DNA of 64,000 nucleotides from Bacillota bacterium (GCA_023391105.1 JAEWBO010000041.1:47617-111616); one strand, 5' to 3'; shown: positions 25,305 through 33,453, counted from the stretch's first letter. Notes: generated by a model not told the origin, from the sequence alone. Program-made: numbers and translations.

Positions 25305-26411
25305 ATGAATGCCTTATCTAGCAAAACTGATCAAGTGGATATATATGATTCATTATTAAAGTTGTCTGAGAATAAGGAAAGTGTCCCCGAACTTCATATA
25401 TGTAAGATGAATAAGTCTATCGAACTATTCGCTGGTGCAGGAGGACTGGCACTGGGTCTTGAGAAAGCAGGATTTGAAACACTTGCATTCATTGAGTTTG
25501 ATAAAGATGCAGCCGATACATTAAAAGTAAATCGTCCTCATTGGAATGTCCTTAATGATGATATTGCGAATATATCATGTTGTAATTTAGAAGAACTTTT
25601 TCAGTTAAAGATGGGTGAACTGGATTTACTGTCCGGAGGTGCACCATGTCAATCTTTTTCTTATGCAGGAAAAAGGCTTGGGCTTGAAGATGCACGTGGG
25701 ACTTTATTCTATCATTATGCAGTATTTCTTCAGAAGCTTCAGCCCAAGATGTTTCTGTTTGAAAATGTGCGGGGCTTGCTCACACACCATAATGGCAAAA
25801 CATATCAAACAATAATCAAAATCTTTGAAGATGCTGGTTATGACATTCAAAAGCGTATTCTAAATGCATGGGATTATGGTGTCGCGCAGAAACGAGAACG
25901 CCTAATTACAATAGGCATTCGATCTGATCTAAAAGAAGTGATCAAGTTTTCCTTTCCTGCGCCTCATGAATATAAACCTGTATTGCGCGATATCCTCAAA
26001 GATGTTCCAGAAAGCTTTGGAGCGCTATATTCTGAATACAAGCGTAAGATATTTGAACTTGTTCCTCCCGGAGGTTATTGGCGAGATATCTCACCAGATA
26101 TTGCAAAAGAGTATATGAAAAGCTGTTGGGATATGGGCGGTGGTAGAACCGGGATTCTTCGCAGATTAAGTTTAGATGAGCCATCATTGGCAGTCTTGAC
26201 ATCCCCAAGCCAAAAGCAAACTGACAGATGCCATCCCCTTGAAGCTCGGCCATTTACAGTTAGAGAGAATGCGCGATGTCAAAGTTTCCCAGATGAATGG
26301 GAATTCTGTGGCAACATCAGTTCCCAGTATAAGCAGGTAGGTAATGCTGTACCTGTAAATATGGCGTTTGATATCGCTATCGAAATTAGAAAAGCATTGG
26401 AGAGTGTATAA
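25305..26411 (+). CDS. DNA (cytosine-5) methyltransferase, probably GGNCC-type
   Basis: C5-cytosine methylase of 368 residues that would protect host DNA. Motif order is normal: I IELFAGAGGLALGLEKAG, IV GGAPCQSFSYAG with the catalytic Cys, VI FENVRG, VIII QKRERL, a target-recognition region with PPGGYWRDI, and IX-X ending YKQVGNAVPVNMAF. The PPGGYWRDI region and the partner endonuclease point to the Eco47II/Sau96I family (GGNCC), an assignment from memory. The ATG at 25305 has TGGAG upstream. The gene is visibly AT-rich compared with its neighbours, which suggests horizontal acquisition. Confidence 0.9.
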   Translation: MNALSSKTDQVDIYDSLLKLSENKESVPELHICKMNKSIELFAGAGGLALGLEKAGFETLAFIEFDKDAADTLKVNRPHWNVLNDDIANISCCNLEELFQLKMGELDLLSGGAPCQSFSYAGKRLGLEDARGTLFYHYAVFLQKLQPKMFLFENVRGLLTHHNGKTYQTIIKIFEDAGYDIQKRILNAWDYGVAQKRERLITIGIRSDLKEVIKFSFPAPHEYKPVLRDILKDVPESFGALYSEYKRKIFELVPPGGYWRDISPDIAKEYMKSCWDMGGGRTGILRRLSLDEPSLAVLTSPSQKQTDRCHPLEARPFTVRENARCQSFPDEWEFCGNISSQYKQVGNAVPVNMAFDIAIEIRKALESV

Positions 26412-27211
26412 TGTGGCCGTTAAGCTTTATTGGTGAACAAGATTTTACCAACCATGTGCAGGCAACGATACTCAAATATGGTGAGAAATTAAAACCATTT
26501 AATTTGGATAGGTTCAATAGTAATCTTATTGATCCGATTAAATTGATTTTTGACAAAATAGTATATCGTGCTTCGTGGGAAGATATAATTAGTAATGAAA
26601 TTTTCCGTCAACGAGACAAGTCAAACAATAATGATATTGGCTATTTTCATCAAAAGTTTTTCAGTTTTATTTATGGCTGTGTTGTACCAGATACTGGCTG
26701 GGATGTTATATATACAAATCCAGATGGTATTAAACTACCGGATGGTGATTCGGTTCATACTGTCTATGTTGAGATGAAGAATAAACACAATACTATGAAC
26801 TCGGCTTCATCAGGTAAAACGTATATCAAAATGCAACATCAGCTATTGAGTGATGATGATTCAGCATGTTTCTTGGTTGAAGCAATAGCAAAGAAATCCC
26901 AAAATATTAAATGGTCTGCTACAATAGATGGAAAAAAGGTTCATCACAGATTGATTCGGAGAGTAAGTATGGATCAATTTTATGCGTTGGTAACTGGCAT
27001 TGATGATGCATTCTATCAGATGTGCATGGTATTACCGGAGACCATCCAAAGAGTTGTTGACAATAATGCAAAATCAATAGTCCCAACGGACACTGTTATT
27101 GAAGAGTTAAACGCTTTAGCGCAAAATAATAAAATCAGAGTCCAAGATATGGCTATGTCTTTGGCAATTTATATGCTCGGATTTAGTTCTTACAAAGGGT
27201 TTGACAAATAA
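26411..27211 (+). CDS. Type II restriction endonuclease, Eco47II/Sau96I-like
   Basis: 266 residues. The sequence resembles the Eco47II endonuclease family (cleaving GGNCC): an N-terminal FIGEQDFTNHV segment, NSNLIDPIKLIFD, NEIFRQRDKSNNNDIGYFHQ, and an Asp...VEMKNKHNTMN stretch (around residues 110-125) with the E-x-K pattern expected of a PD-(D/E)xK nuclease. It begins on the last base of the methylase stop codon (TAATG), a common methylase-first coupled arrangement. It is AT-rich like the methylase. No SD beyond the coupling was seen. Confidence 0.85.
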   Translation: MWPLSFIGEQDFTNHVQATILKYGEKLKPFNLDRFNSNLIDPIKLIFDKIVYRASWEDIISNEIFRQRDKSNNNDIGYFHQKFFSFIYGCVVPDTGWDVIYTNPDGIKLPDGDSVHTVYVEMKNKHNTMNSASSGKTYIKMQHQLLSDDDSACFLVEAIAKKSQNIKWSATIDGKKVHHRLIRRVSMDQFYALVTGIDDAFYQMCMVLPETIQRVVDNNAKSIVPTDTVIEELNALAQNNKIRVQDMAMSLAIYMLGFSSYKGFDK

Positions 27212-27421
27212 GTGTTATTAATAGAAGTTCTCTACTACTTTTCTACGTAATCTTCTCTCCCTCGATAACGGCATTTTTAACTTTTTAATCATTTACTAGG
27301 CCTCATGTAGTGTGTTTCATTATCAAAAATCTTAAGGCTTCATAATACCGAGGCACGCAGCCGATCGGCTTTCCGGTTTATTACCTATCACACATAGAAG
27401 ATGATTAAATTCAATTAAGGA

Positions 27422-27448
27422 ACACAATTGAGCCATGCACATACTATA
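27422..27448 (+). promoter_or_regulatory. Sigma-K-type promoter of the cotJ operon
   Basis: AC (27422-27423), 16 bases, CATACTATA (27440-27448) matches the late mother-cell sigma-K pattern AC-N16-CATAnnnTA. The -10 also partly fits sigma-E, but no ATATT-like -35 is present. The rest of the 27212-27496 gap shows only a perfect palindrome AGCCGATCGGCT near 27369 and no terminator for the restriction operon. Confidence 0.52.
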
Positions 27449-27496
27449 ATACTAAGCCAAATTGAGGCTAAGATCTCAATGGAAAGGGGAATAAGT

Positions 27497-27721
27497 ATGA
27501 TTGCAGATAACCAACCTAATATGCGTATGACAGCAGCGGAAGGCTGTATTCCGCAGGAAACTGTAATCACTGATGTGAAGCTGGCACATGCCTATGTGCC
27601 CTTTGAAATATTGTGCTCAACATTTATGCCTTTGGAAGGCTTAAAGAAAGGGACGATTTTCCCGCCGCTCGCGAATGTGCTTGGATGGGAAAGACAAGGG
27701 ATGGGGGATGACAGGGTATGA
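27497..27721 (+). CDS. cotJA: Spore coat protein CotJA
   Basis: Small coat-associated protein of 74 residues. The start at 27497 is chosen over 27428 because GGAAAGGGG precedes it. The family core is LAHAYVPFEILCSTFMPLEG followed by KGTIFPPL, matching the CotJA pattern of a hydrophobic/aromatic stretch then K-G-T-x-F-P-x-L. Its stop overlaps the cotJB start by four bases (ATGA). Made in the mother cell and deposited in the coat. Confidence 0.88.
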   Translation: MIADNQPNMRMTAAEGCIPQETVITDVKLAHAYVPFEILCSTFMPLEGLKKGTIFPPLANVLGWERQGMGDDRV

Positions 27722-27993
27722 ATAGAGACGAAATGTTAAAGAAATTAACAGCCTTGGATTTCTATGTCATAGACCTTCACTTATATCTGAATACGCATCC
27801 GACTGATAGAGATGCGATAATAAAATACAACGCTGTGGTCAAAGAAGCCAATGCGCTCAGGCAGGAATATCAGGAACAGTTTGGTATGCTCATGGCTGGC
27901 AGTACCACAAGCAAATGCCCATGGCAATGGATCGAAGAACCGTGGCCATGGCAGTATCAATTTAATTTTGATTTGGCGGGAGATGATAGATAA
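27718..27993 (+). CDS. cotJB: Spore coat protein CotJB
   Basis: 91 residues, standard for CotJB. The conserved lines LTALDFYVIDLHLYLNTHP and YNAVVKEANALRQEYQEQFG are visible, then a Trp/Pro-rich tail CPWQWIEEPWPWQYQF. Encoded between cotJA and cotJC with overlaps of 4 and 1 bases. Role: coat morphogenesis, exact function unknown. Confidence 0.9.
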   Translation: MNRDEMLKKLTALDFYVIDLHLYLNTHPTDRDAIIKYNAVVKEANALRQEYQEQFGMLMAGSTTSKCPWQWIEEPWPWQYQFNFDLAGDDR

Positions 27994-28583
27994 TGTGGGT
28001 GTATGATAAAAAACTTGAATATCCGATCAAGATAAAAAAACCTGATCCCAGAATGGCAAAAGTCATCCTATCGCAATATGGCGGGCCAGATGGTGAGCTG
28101 GCGGCATCCATAAGATATTTAAGTCAGCGGTTTTCGATGGTGACGCCGGAAGCGAAAGCCACGCTCAACGACATCGGCACGGAAGAACTTGCTCATTTAG
28201 AAATGGTGGGTTCCATGGTCAAACAGCTGACGCAAAACGCCAGCATCAAAGAAATCGAAGAAAGCGGTATGGCTGCATATTACACGGATCATGACAAAGC
28301 GATATATCCGGCAAATGCGGCAGGCGTTCCGTTTACGGCTGCCTATGTACAGTCAAAAGGTGATCCTATTACTGACCTGCATGAGGATATGGCGGCGGAA
28401 CAAAAAGCGCGCTCAACATACGAGTATCTCTTGAATATGGCAGACGATCCGGATGTCATTGAACCGCTTAAGTTCTTAAGAGAAAGAGAAGTCGTGCATT
28501 TCCAGCGCTTTGGTGAATCGCTGCGGCATGTACAGGATTATCTGGAAAATAGAAAGCGTTTCAGTATGGGGAAAAACAGATAG
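27993..28583 (+). CDS. cotJC: Spore coat protein CotJC, manganese-catalase family
   Basis: 196 residues. Di-manganese ferritin-like four-helix protein; coat-associated Mn-catalase that could remove hydrogen peroxide. Metal ligands are suggested by GPDGELAAS, TEELAHLEMVG (ExxH), MAAEQKARSTYEYL and REREVVHFQRFG (ExxxxH). It starts on the last base of the cotJB stop. A terminator lies 29 bases past the stop. Confidence 0.92.
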   Translation: MWVYDKKLEYPIKIKKPDPRMAKVILSQYGGPDGELAASIRYLSQRFSMVTPEAKATLNDIGTEELAHLEMVGSMVKQLTQNASIKEIEESGMAAYYTDHDKAIYPANAAGVPFTAAYVQSKGDPITDLHEDMAAEQKARSTYEYLLNMADDPDVIEPLKFLREREVVHFQRFGESLRHVQDYLENRKRFSMGKNR

Positions 28584-28612
28584 AATTGAAGCAGCTGCTT
28601 GAATAACCTTAA

Positions 28613-28643
28613 AAAAGGGTGCATCGGATTCATGCATCCTTTT
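28613..28643 (+). terminator. Terminator of the cotJ operon
   Basis: AAAAGGGTGCAT pairs with ATGCATCCTTTT (one G-T pair) over a 7-base loop; the 3' arm ends in TTTT. Confidence 0.8.
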
Positions 28644-28776
28644 GCTTGTCTGAAGAAACTTTCTTTCAACAAAAACGGATTTGTGCGTATGATAAAGCAT
28701 GAAGTTGAAGAAAAGGCCGCAATGCCAATGGCAGTGTGAAAAGCATCTCATTAAAAATTAGGAAGGTGGTGATAAG

Positions 28777-29208
28777 ATGACAAATAATCCGCAAAACAGA
28801 TTGGACCATCGATTTAACACATACGATCGTGAGACAGACTGGGATAAACAGAACCTAATGAAATCACCCGCATCAAGAAGTATGGATAATCCCATGGTTC
28901 CTCCGATCGACCAGATCACCGGGGAAAGCGTGATGCCCCCGGAGTCTCCTCTGGTTCCCCTTGTACCGGCTCCAAGACCGGAACCGATGCCTATGCGAAA
29001 CCCATATCAATCGCAAGGGTATTTGCAGCAACATATTGGGCAAAACATGCGCGTACAGTTTTTAATAGGGGCTAACGGCCCGCTTGTGGACAGAACAGGA
29101 ACACTTGTTGAGGTCGGTGATAGCTATATCGTGCTGCAGCCGACAAATACGGATGACCTGTTGATGTGCGATTTGTTTTCGATCAAGTTTGTGACAATCT
29201 ATCGCTAG
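28777..29208 (+). CDS. GerQ-like spore coat protein
   Basis: 143 residues. The N-terminal two thirds are low-complexity and Pro/Met/Asn-rich. The C-terminal about 60 residues form a compact beta-type domain: YLQQHIGQNMRVQFLIG, then GTLVEVGDSYIVLQP and LFSIKFVTIY. This layout resembles GerQ-type coat proteins, which carry a short conserved C-terminal domain after a disordered region, but the assignment is by pattern only. SD GGAAGGTGG. Position between cotJC and further coat-like genes supports a spore role. Confidence 0.6.
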   Translation: MTNNPQNRLDHRFNTYDRETDWDKQNLMKSPASRSMDNPMVPPIDQITGESVMPPESPLVPLVPAPRPEPMPMRNPYQSQGYLQQHIGQNMRVQFLIGANGPLVDRTGTLVEVGDSYIVLQPTNTDDLLMCDLFSIKFVTIYR

Positions 29209-29213
29209 TGACG

Positions 29214-29249
29214 AAAAGCCTATACCAGAATATGGATATAGGCTTTTTT
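29214..29249. terminator. Bidirectional terminator
   Basis: AAAAGCCTATA (29214-29224) pairs with TATAGGCTTTT (29237-29247), T-run on the plus strand and A-run upstream, between two convergent genes. Confidence 0.88.
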
Positions 29250-29262
29250 AGTGGCGAACTAT

Positions 29263-30444
29263 TCAGGCCTTGTCGGATTTGTAAGCGATGTTACCGTCGA
29301 TGATTGTATATAAGCAGTTTGTGAAGGTTTCCATGGGGTTGCCGTCAAATATCGCGATATCTGCGTCTTTGCCGGGCGCAAGGCTGCCCAGACGGTGTGA
29401 TACATTGCAGATCTCGGCGGCGTTGATGGTGATGGCTTTAAGACCTTCTTCAATACCCAAGCCTTCCTTTGCGGCAAGTCCCGCGCAAAGCGGCAGGTAT
29501 TGTATGAGGGATACTGGATGATCTGTCATAATTGCCACCTTCACACCAGCCTTGTGCAGCACGCCCGCAGTCTTAAAATCTGAATACTGCACCTCTATTT
29601 TGCTCCTTGATGCAAGGCTTGGCCCCACAATCGCGGGGAATCCGGATTCCTTGACAGCTGCATCGATCAGGTGACCTTCGGTGCAGTGGTCAAGCGTCAT
29701 ATTTAAGTCGAACTGCTTTGCTATGCGTATGGCTGTTAATATGTCGTCAGTGCGGTGAACGTGTGCCTTCAGGGGTATCTCCTTGCGAAATACGGGCAGC
29801 CAGCATTCTCGTCTTGGATTCACTTCAAAGGCTTCTCCGGATTTTTCGGCGGCTTCTTTTTGTTCGTAATACTGCTTCGCATAGAAAAGCTCTTCGCGCA
29901 GCATCGCACCAATCGACATGCGTGTGGATGGCATCATATTGTTGTTGCCATAGTTTTTTTTGGGATTTTCGCCGAAAGCGATTTTCATAGCTGCCGGTTC
30001 CAGCACGATCATGTCTTCGAGCTTGCGTCCGTTCGTTTTAATAAACGCGAATTGTCCGCCGACCACGTTTGAGCTGCCCGGACCCACCATCACCGATGTG
30101 ATTCCGGCTTTTATTGCGTTATGAAAGGCAGCATCCATAGGGTTTATCGCATCAATAGCTTTAAGATATGGTGTAACGGGCTCGGTAATCTCATTGCAGT
30201 CGTTGCCGTCTGTTCCTACCTTTTCTTCGGAAATACCGATATGGCAATGAGCTTCAATTAGCCCTGGCATCACCCAGCACCCCTTGGCATCAATGACGCA
30301 ATCATCATGGTTTTTGGCTAATGCAATATCTTTAGCTACCTCTTCAATTGTTTTGCCTTTAATCAAAACGCAGCCGCTTTCAAAATTCGTGCCGCACATT
30401 GACAAAATCTTCGCGTTTTTGATGAGTATAAGAATCACTCCCAT
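29263..30444 (-). CDS. Amidohydrolase (imidazolonepropionase-like)
   Basis: 393-residue metal-dependent amidohydrolase. Start at 30444 (MGVILILIKNAKIL) is tentative because the frame runs to 30492 and no clear SD decides it. Metal and active-site motifs: PGLIEAHCHIGI (HxH), AHVHRTDDI, LDHCTEGH and MTDHPVS (final Asp), then the C-terminal APGKDADIAIFDGNPM return strand. The substrate is unknown; it belongs to the broad family with imidazolonepropionase and prolidase-like enzymes. Convergent with the GerQ-like gene and divergent from the Asn/Gln-rich small gene. Confidence 0.82.
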   Translation of the reverse strand: MGVILILIKNAKILSMCGTNFESGCVLIKGKTIEEVAKDIALAKNHDDCVIDAKGCWVMPGLIEAHCHIGISEEKVGTDGNDCNEITEPVTPYLKAIDAINPMDAAFHNAIKAGITSVMVGPGSSNVVGGQFAFIKTNGRKLEDMIVLEPAAMKIAFGENPKKNYGNNNMMPSTRMSIGAMLREELFYAKQYYEQKEAAEKSGEAFEVNPRRECWLPVFRKEIPLKAHVHRTDDILTAIRIAKQFDLNMTLDHCTEGHLIDAAVKESGFPAIVGPSLASRSKIEVQYSDFKTAGVLHKAGVKVAIMTDHPVSLIQYLPLCAGLAAKEGLGIEEGLKAITINAAEICNVSHRLGSLAPGKDADIAIFDGNPMETFTNCLYTIIDGNIAYKSDKA

Positions 30445-30530
30445 ACAATTCTTTTCTAATTTGTTCTTGAATATCGTTCCCTTGACGAGCAAATAATAAT
30501 CATAAATAAAAAAGCAAAGGAGAAGTGAAG

Positions 30531-30686
30531 ATGGATAACAATTGCCAAAACAACCAGAATTTCAGAAACAATCAGAACAACAAACAGAATGACAATCAGG
30601 ATCAGAATAACAGGCAGAACCAGAATAATAGAAAGAACAACCAAAACAACAACCAGAACAACAGGCAAAATAACAACAACCGATAG
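30531..30686 (+). CDS. Asn/Gln-rich 51-residue protein
   Basis: ATG at 30531 behind a good SD (AAGGAG, 8-base spacing) opens 51 codons to TAG. Twenty-seven residues are Asn and eleven are Gln; the rest are mostly Arg, Lys and Asp, with single Phe and Cys. The repeat-like units QNNQN, NNRQN and NQNNRK recur. A terminator follows 34 bases after the stop, so the unit has an RBS, a frame and a terminator of its own. No family recognised. Location among coat genes and a composition recalling Asn/Gln-rich gamma-type SASPs suggest, without proof, a spore-associated protein. Confidence 0.65.
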   Translation: MDNNCQNNQNFRNNQNNKQNDNQDQNNRQNQNNRKNNQNNNQNNRQNNNNR

Positions 30687-30719
30687 TCTTGAGAGTATTT
30701 GCTATGTCGTGAAAGAAAT

Positions 30720-30742
30720 AATGGGGGTATCCCCATTTTTTC
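30720..30742 (+). terminator. Terminator after the Asn/Gln-rich gene
   Basis: AATGGGG pairs with CCCCATT around GTAT, followed by T-rich TTTTTCTTT. On the minus strand it may also end the second Mn-catalase gene. Confidence 0.85.
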
Positions 30743-30784
30743 TTTGATGGAATAGCGTGATACATGTATGAAACAACACTCAAG

Positions 30785-31456
30785 CTAGTTGGGATTTGTG
30801 AACTGCGGTGGTTGGGGGTTGCTGGGTGCAAAATATTGCCCACCCGGTGACGACAAATCAAAATAAAGCTTTGAATCTCCTGTGACACCCCAATCTTTAA
30901 GTGACCCCGTATCCTTAACTCTGTTGAAAGCATCTCGAAACATAGTGTTATGAGCCTCTTCACGGTTAAGCAGAAAATCGATTGTTTCTCTGACTCCCTT
31001 GTCGTTGATTTGGCGATATAGATACTGATAGACCACCTTGGCCCGTTCTTCTGCCGCTATATCAGACAGGATATCTGCTGCAAGATCGCCTGTTTCTTCA
31101 ATATAAGTGGCTGACCAAAGATATCCCGACGCGTTGGACAGTGCGGGTGTTAAACCAGTTTGTACATGAGCCTCAATATTACCGGTTGTAGCGGCTGCCG
31201 CGTTTAAATCATGGCCGTTGAGCAAGTTAACAGTTGTCGCCACCATTTCCATATGACCGAGCTCTTCCGAAGCCACATCCAAAAACAGATCCTTGATTTG
31301 AGGATCGTTTATTCGGAAGCTTTGTGACATATATTGAAGCGCAGCCTTGAGCTCGCCGTGGGGGCCGCCAAGCTGCTCTTGCATCATCGCCGCATAGTTC
31401 GGATTTGGCGCGTCCACTTTAACAGGGAATAAGAGCTCTTTTTCGTGTTTGAACAT
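30785..31456 (-). CDS. Second CotJC-like manganese catalase
   Basis: 223 residues, same family as CotJC but with a longer, Pro/Gln/Asn-rich C-terminus (SNPQPPQFTNPN). Metal-ligand segments are GPHGELKAA, ASEELGHMEMVA, IAAEERAKVVYQYL and NREEAHNTMFR. SD GGAGG precedes the ATG. It is a separate, oppositely oriented paralogue 2.2 kb from cotJC; a late-sporulation promoter could not be read with confidence upstream, although CATATTAT near 31515 is a possible -10. Confidence 0.88.
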   Translation of the reverse strand: MFKHEKELLFPVKVDAPNPNYAAMMQEQLGGPHGELKAALQYMSQSFRINDPQIKDLFLDVASEELGHMEMVATTVNLLNGHDLNAAAATTGNIEAHVQTGLTPALSNASGYLWSATYIEETGDLAADILSDIAAEERAKVVYQYLYRQINDKGVRETIDFLLNREEAHNTMFRDAFNRVKDTGSLKDWGVTGDSKLYFDLSSPGGQYFAPSNPQPPQFTNPN

Positions 31457-31599
31457 TGAAAACCTCCGTAAAAGTTATTGATTGTTTTTATTTTTTTCAA
31501 AAACAAAGATAATATGCGGTATATTTCAATTCATGGGTTATAACCTGATTCGCGGATATTTTTTATGATATTCCGGATGCATAGTGAGTACCATATATT

Positions 31600-32106
31600 A
31601 TGAAAAATAATGGCGAGCTCGGAATCCGAAAAGCAAGAATGGTATGCTTTGGCGGCATATCCGCAGCCATGTGTGTGCTTTTTCAATCAGCACCGGTGTG
31701 GCTGCCTCCTTTGGGTATGGCTTTAAGCCCGCTCAGCACCGTTCCTGTGGCATTAATTGCATCTATATCTCCGCTGACAGGTCTTATCTCGTATCTAAGT
31801 GCGGGAGCACTATTATGTACGGTCAGCTTTCAGGAAGCGCTGATATTTGCTTTCAGCACAGGCCTTCTGGGGCTTGCTGTGGGGATATCTATAAAGAATA
31901 AGATGATAACCAGATCAGCTATTTGCGGGAGTGTATTGTTTTGTGGTTTAACAATTTTACTTTTTGTCTTCAGAATACACCTTTTTGGCTCTTTAATACA
32001 GCAATTTTGGAGCATTACACAGTTATGTCTGGCTGTTTTTTCGTTTATTTATGCCGCATTTTGGTCGGGTATCATGAAATTCGTCGCTAAACGATTGAGG
32101 CTATAA
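31600..32106 (+). CDS. Small polytopic membrane protein, unknown
   Basis: 168 residues with five or six hydrophobic helices (roughly 14-32, 36-58, 62-82, 84-98, 105-127, 137-160) and a basic C-terminus KFVAKRLRL. Overall size and GISAAM-type first helix recall ECF-transporter S components, but no family motif is certain. Its start has only a weak SD (GTGAG), so ATG 31639 is an alternative. It lies just upstream of the BMP transporter but is separated from it by a promoter. Confidence 0.6.
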   Translation: MKNNGELGIRKARMVCFGGISAAMCVLFQSAPVWLPPLGMALSPLSTVPVALIASISPLTGLISYLSAGALLCTVSFQEALIFAFSTGLLGLAVGISIKNKMITRSAICGSVLFCGLTILLFVFRIHLFGSLIQQFWSITQLCLAVFSFIYAAFWSGIMKFVAKRLRL

Positions 32107-32173
32107 CGAAGAGCGAATTGCCTAACAAGCTTATTGTGACCCAGCATAAACATCAAAAATATTTTTAGACACA

Positions 32174-32202
32174 TTGCTTTTTTTGGTAAACACATGTACA
32201 AT
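32174..32202 (+). promoter_or_regulatory. Sigma-A-like promoter of the BMP lipoprotein gene
   Basis: TTGCTT (32174-32179), 17 bases, TACAAT (32197-32202), 58 bases before the ATG. Confidence 0.55.
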
Positions 32203-32212
32203 ATATTCTGAG

Positions 32213-32234
32213 AGACATGCCTTATGGTATGTCT
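32213..32234 (+). promoter_or_regulatory. Inverted repeat in the BMP leader (operator or leader hairpin)
   Basis: AGACATGCC (32213-32221), loop TTAT, GGTATGTCT (32226-32234): a 9-bp stem with one G-T pair. A flanking pair AATATA (32200-32205) / TATATT (32238-32243) would enclose it if transcribed, but the first arm overlaps the -10. Position just past the predicted start site fits either an operator or a 5' hairpin. Confidence 0.5.
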
Positions 32235-32260
32235 AAGTATATTTTTAGGAGGAAAGGTCT

Positions 32261-33439
32261 ATGAAGAAAATTTTGACCATAGTCTTAGCATTAAGCTTAG
32301 TGCTGTCCGTTTTCACCTTGGCCGGATGCGGCAATGCGAATAACGCAGCATCGCCGAGCCCCGAGGCAACAGAAGAAGTGGCAGAGACAGCTTCTGTTGA
32401 ACCGACAGAGCCTGCTGAGACGGAAGAAGCGCCCGCAGAAGGTGCCGAGATTGCCATGATTACCGACAAGGGAACGATCGATGACAAATCGTTCAACCAG
32501 GGTACATGGGAAGGCGTGCAGAAGTACGCTGAAGACAATGGCATCGCTTGTCAGTATTATAAGCCGTCTGAAGTTTCTGACGCTGCTTATCTCGAAACGA
32601 TCGGTCTGGCTATTCAGGGCGGCGCAAAAGTCGTCGTATGCCCGGGCTACCTGTTCGAAGTTGCGATATATGAAGCGCAGACACAGTATCCTGATGTGAA
32701 ATTCATACTGCTGGATGGCGAACCTCACACAGCTGATTATGCCACATACAAGACAGAGTCCAATGTGCTCTGCATTCTTTATGCTGAGCAGGAAGCCGGT
32801 TTCTATGCTGGCTATGCGGCAGTGAAAGACGGCTTCACAAAGCTTGGCTTCCAGGGCGGCATGGCGGTTCCCGCGGTTATCCGTTATGGTTACGGCTTCC
32901 TTCAGGGTGCTGAAACAGCTGCAGCTGAAATGGGCCTTAAAGAGGGCGCGATCACTGTAATGTACAACTACTCCGGCGATTTTGCAGCGACACCTGAAAA
33001 CCAGGCGAGAGTGGCTGGCTGGTATCAGACCGGCACAGAAATCATCTTTGGTTGCGGCGGCAGCGTGGGTAACTCCGTGATGTCGGCAGCCGAAGCGGCA
33101 ACTGACAAGTTTGTCATCGGCGTGGACGTTGACCAGTATGCGGAATCCGCAACGGTTATCTCCTCTGCTTTGAAGCAGCTTGGAAACTCTGTTTATCAGG
33201 CGCTCGGTACCTACTATGACGGCTCATTTGCCGGCGGCACAACACAGCGTTTCGATTCCAAGAATGAAGGCGTCGGTCTTGCTATGGAGAACGCAAAATG
33301 GCGTACCTTCACACAAGCTGATTATGATGCCCTTTTCACGGCAGTGACCGGTGGCGAATATACCATCAGCAGCGAACATGAAATTGCGATCAAGGATCTT
33401 GGTCTTAAGTTTTTGAAAGTGACAGAAGTGGCAGACTAA
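32261..33439 (+). CDS. BMP-family lipoprotein, nucleoside/purine-binding
   Basis: Substrate-binding lipoprotein of an ABC importer, 392 residues. A signal peptide (MKKILTIVLALSLVLSVF) ends in the lipobox TLAGC, so Cys-22 would be lipidated. A Thr/Glu/Pro-rich linker follows, then the BMP domain from IAMITDKGTIDDKSFNQG to the C-terminus. The family (BmpA, PnrA, NupN) binds nucleosides. SD AGGAGGAAAGG. An ATPase and two permeases follow. A strong hairpin after its stop could let it be made in excess. Confidence 0.92.
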   Translation: MKKILTIVLALSLVLSVFTLAGCGNANNAASPSPEATEEVAETASVEPTEPAETEEAPAEGAEIAMITDKGTIDDKSFNQGTWEGVQKYAEDNGIACQYYKPSEVSDAAYLETIGLAIQGGAKVVVCPGYLFEVAIYEAQTQYPDVKFILLDGEPHTADYATYKTESNVLCILYAEQEAGFYAGYAAVKDGFTKLGFQGGMAVPAVIRYGYGFLQGAETAAAEMGLKEGAITVMYNYSGDFAATPENQARVAGWYQTGTEIIFGCGGSVGNSVMSAAEAATDKFVIGVDVDQYAESATVISSALKQLGNSVYQALGTYYDGSFAGGTTQRFDSKNEGVGLAMENAKWRTFTQADYDALFTAVTGGEYTISSEHEIAIKDLGLKFLKVTEVAD

Positions 33440-33453
33440 TTGACGAATGTTTT

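Noticed and set aside
27369..27380. Palindrome AGCCGATCGGCT as terminator of the restriction genes
   Set aside because: No loop and no following T-run.
30456..30668. Hydrophobic Val/Leu/Ile-rich minus-strand frame over the Asn/Gln-rich gene
   Set aside because: The reverse complement of AAC/CAG-rich codons automatically gives Val/Leu-rich translation; no SD, and the plus frame has SD and terminator.
32197..32243. Purine (xpt-type) or xanthine riboswitch before the BMP gene
   Set aside because: The three-way-junction core and conserved loop sequences of the purine class are missing and one arm overlaps the -10, so only an inverted repeat is reported.
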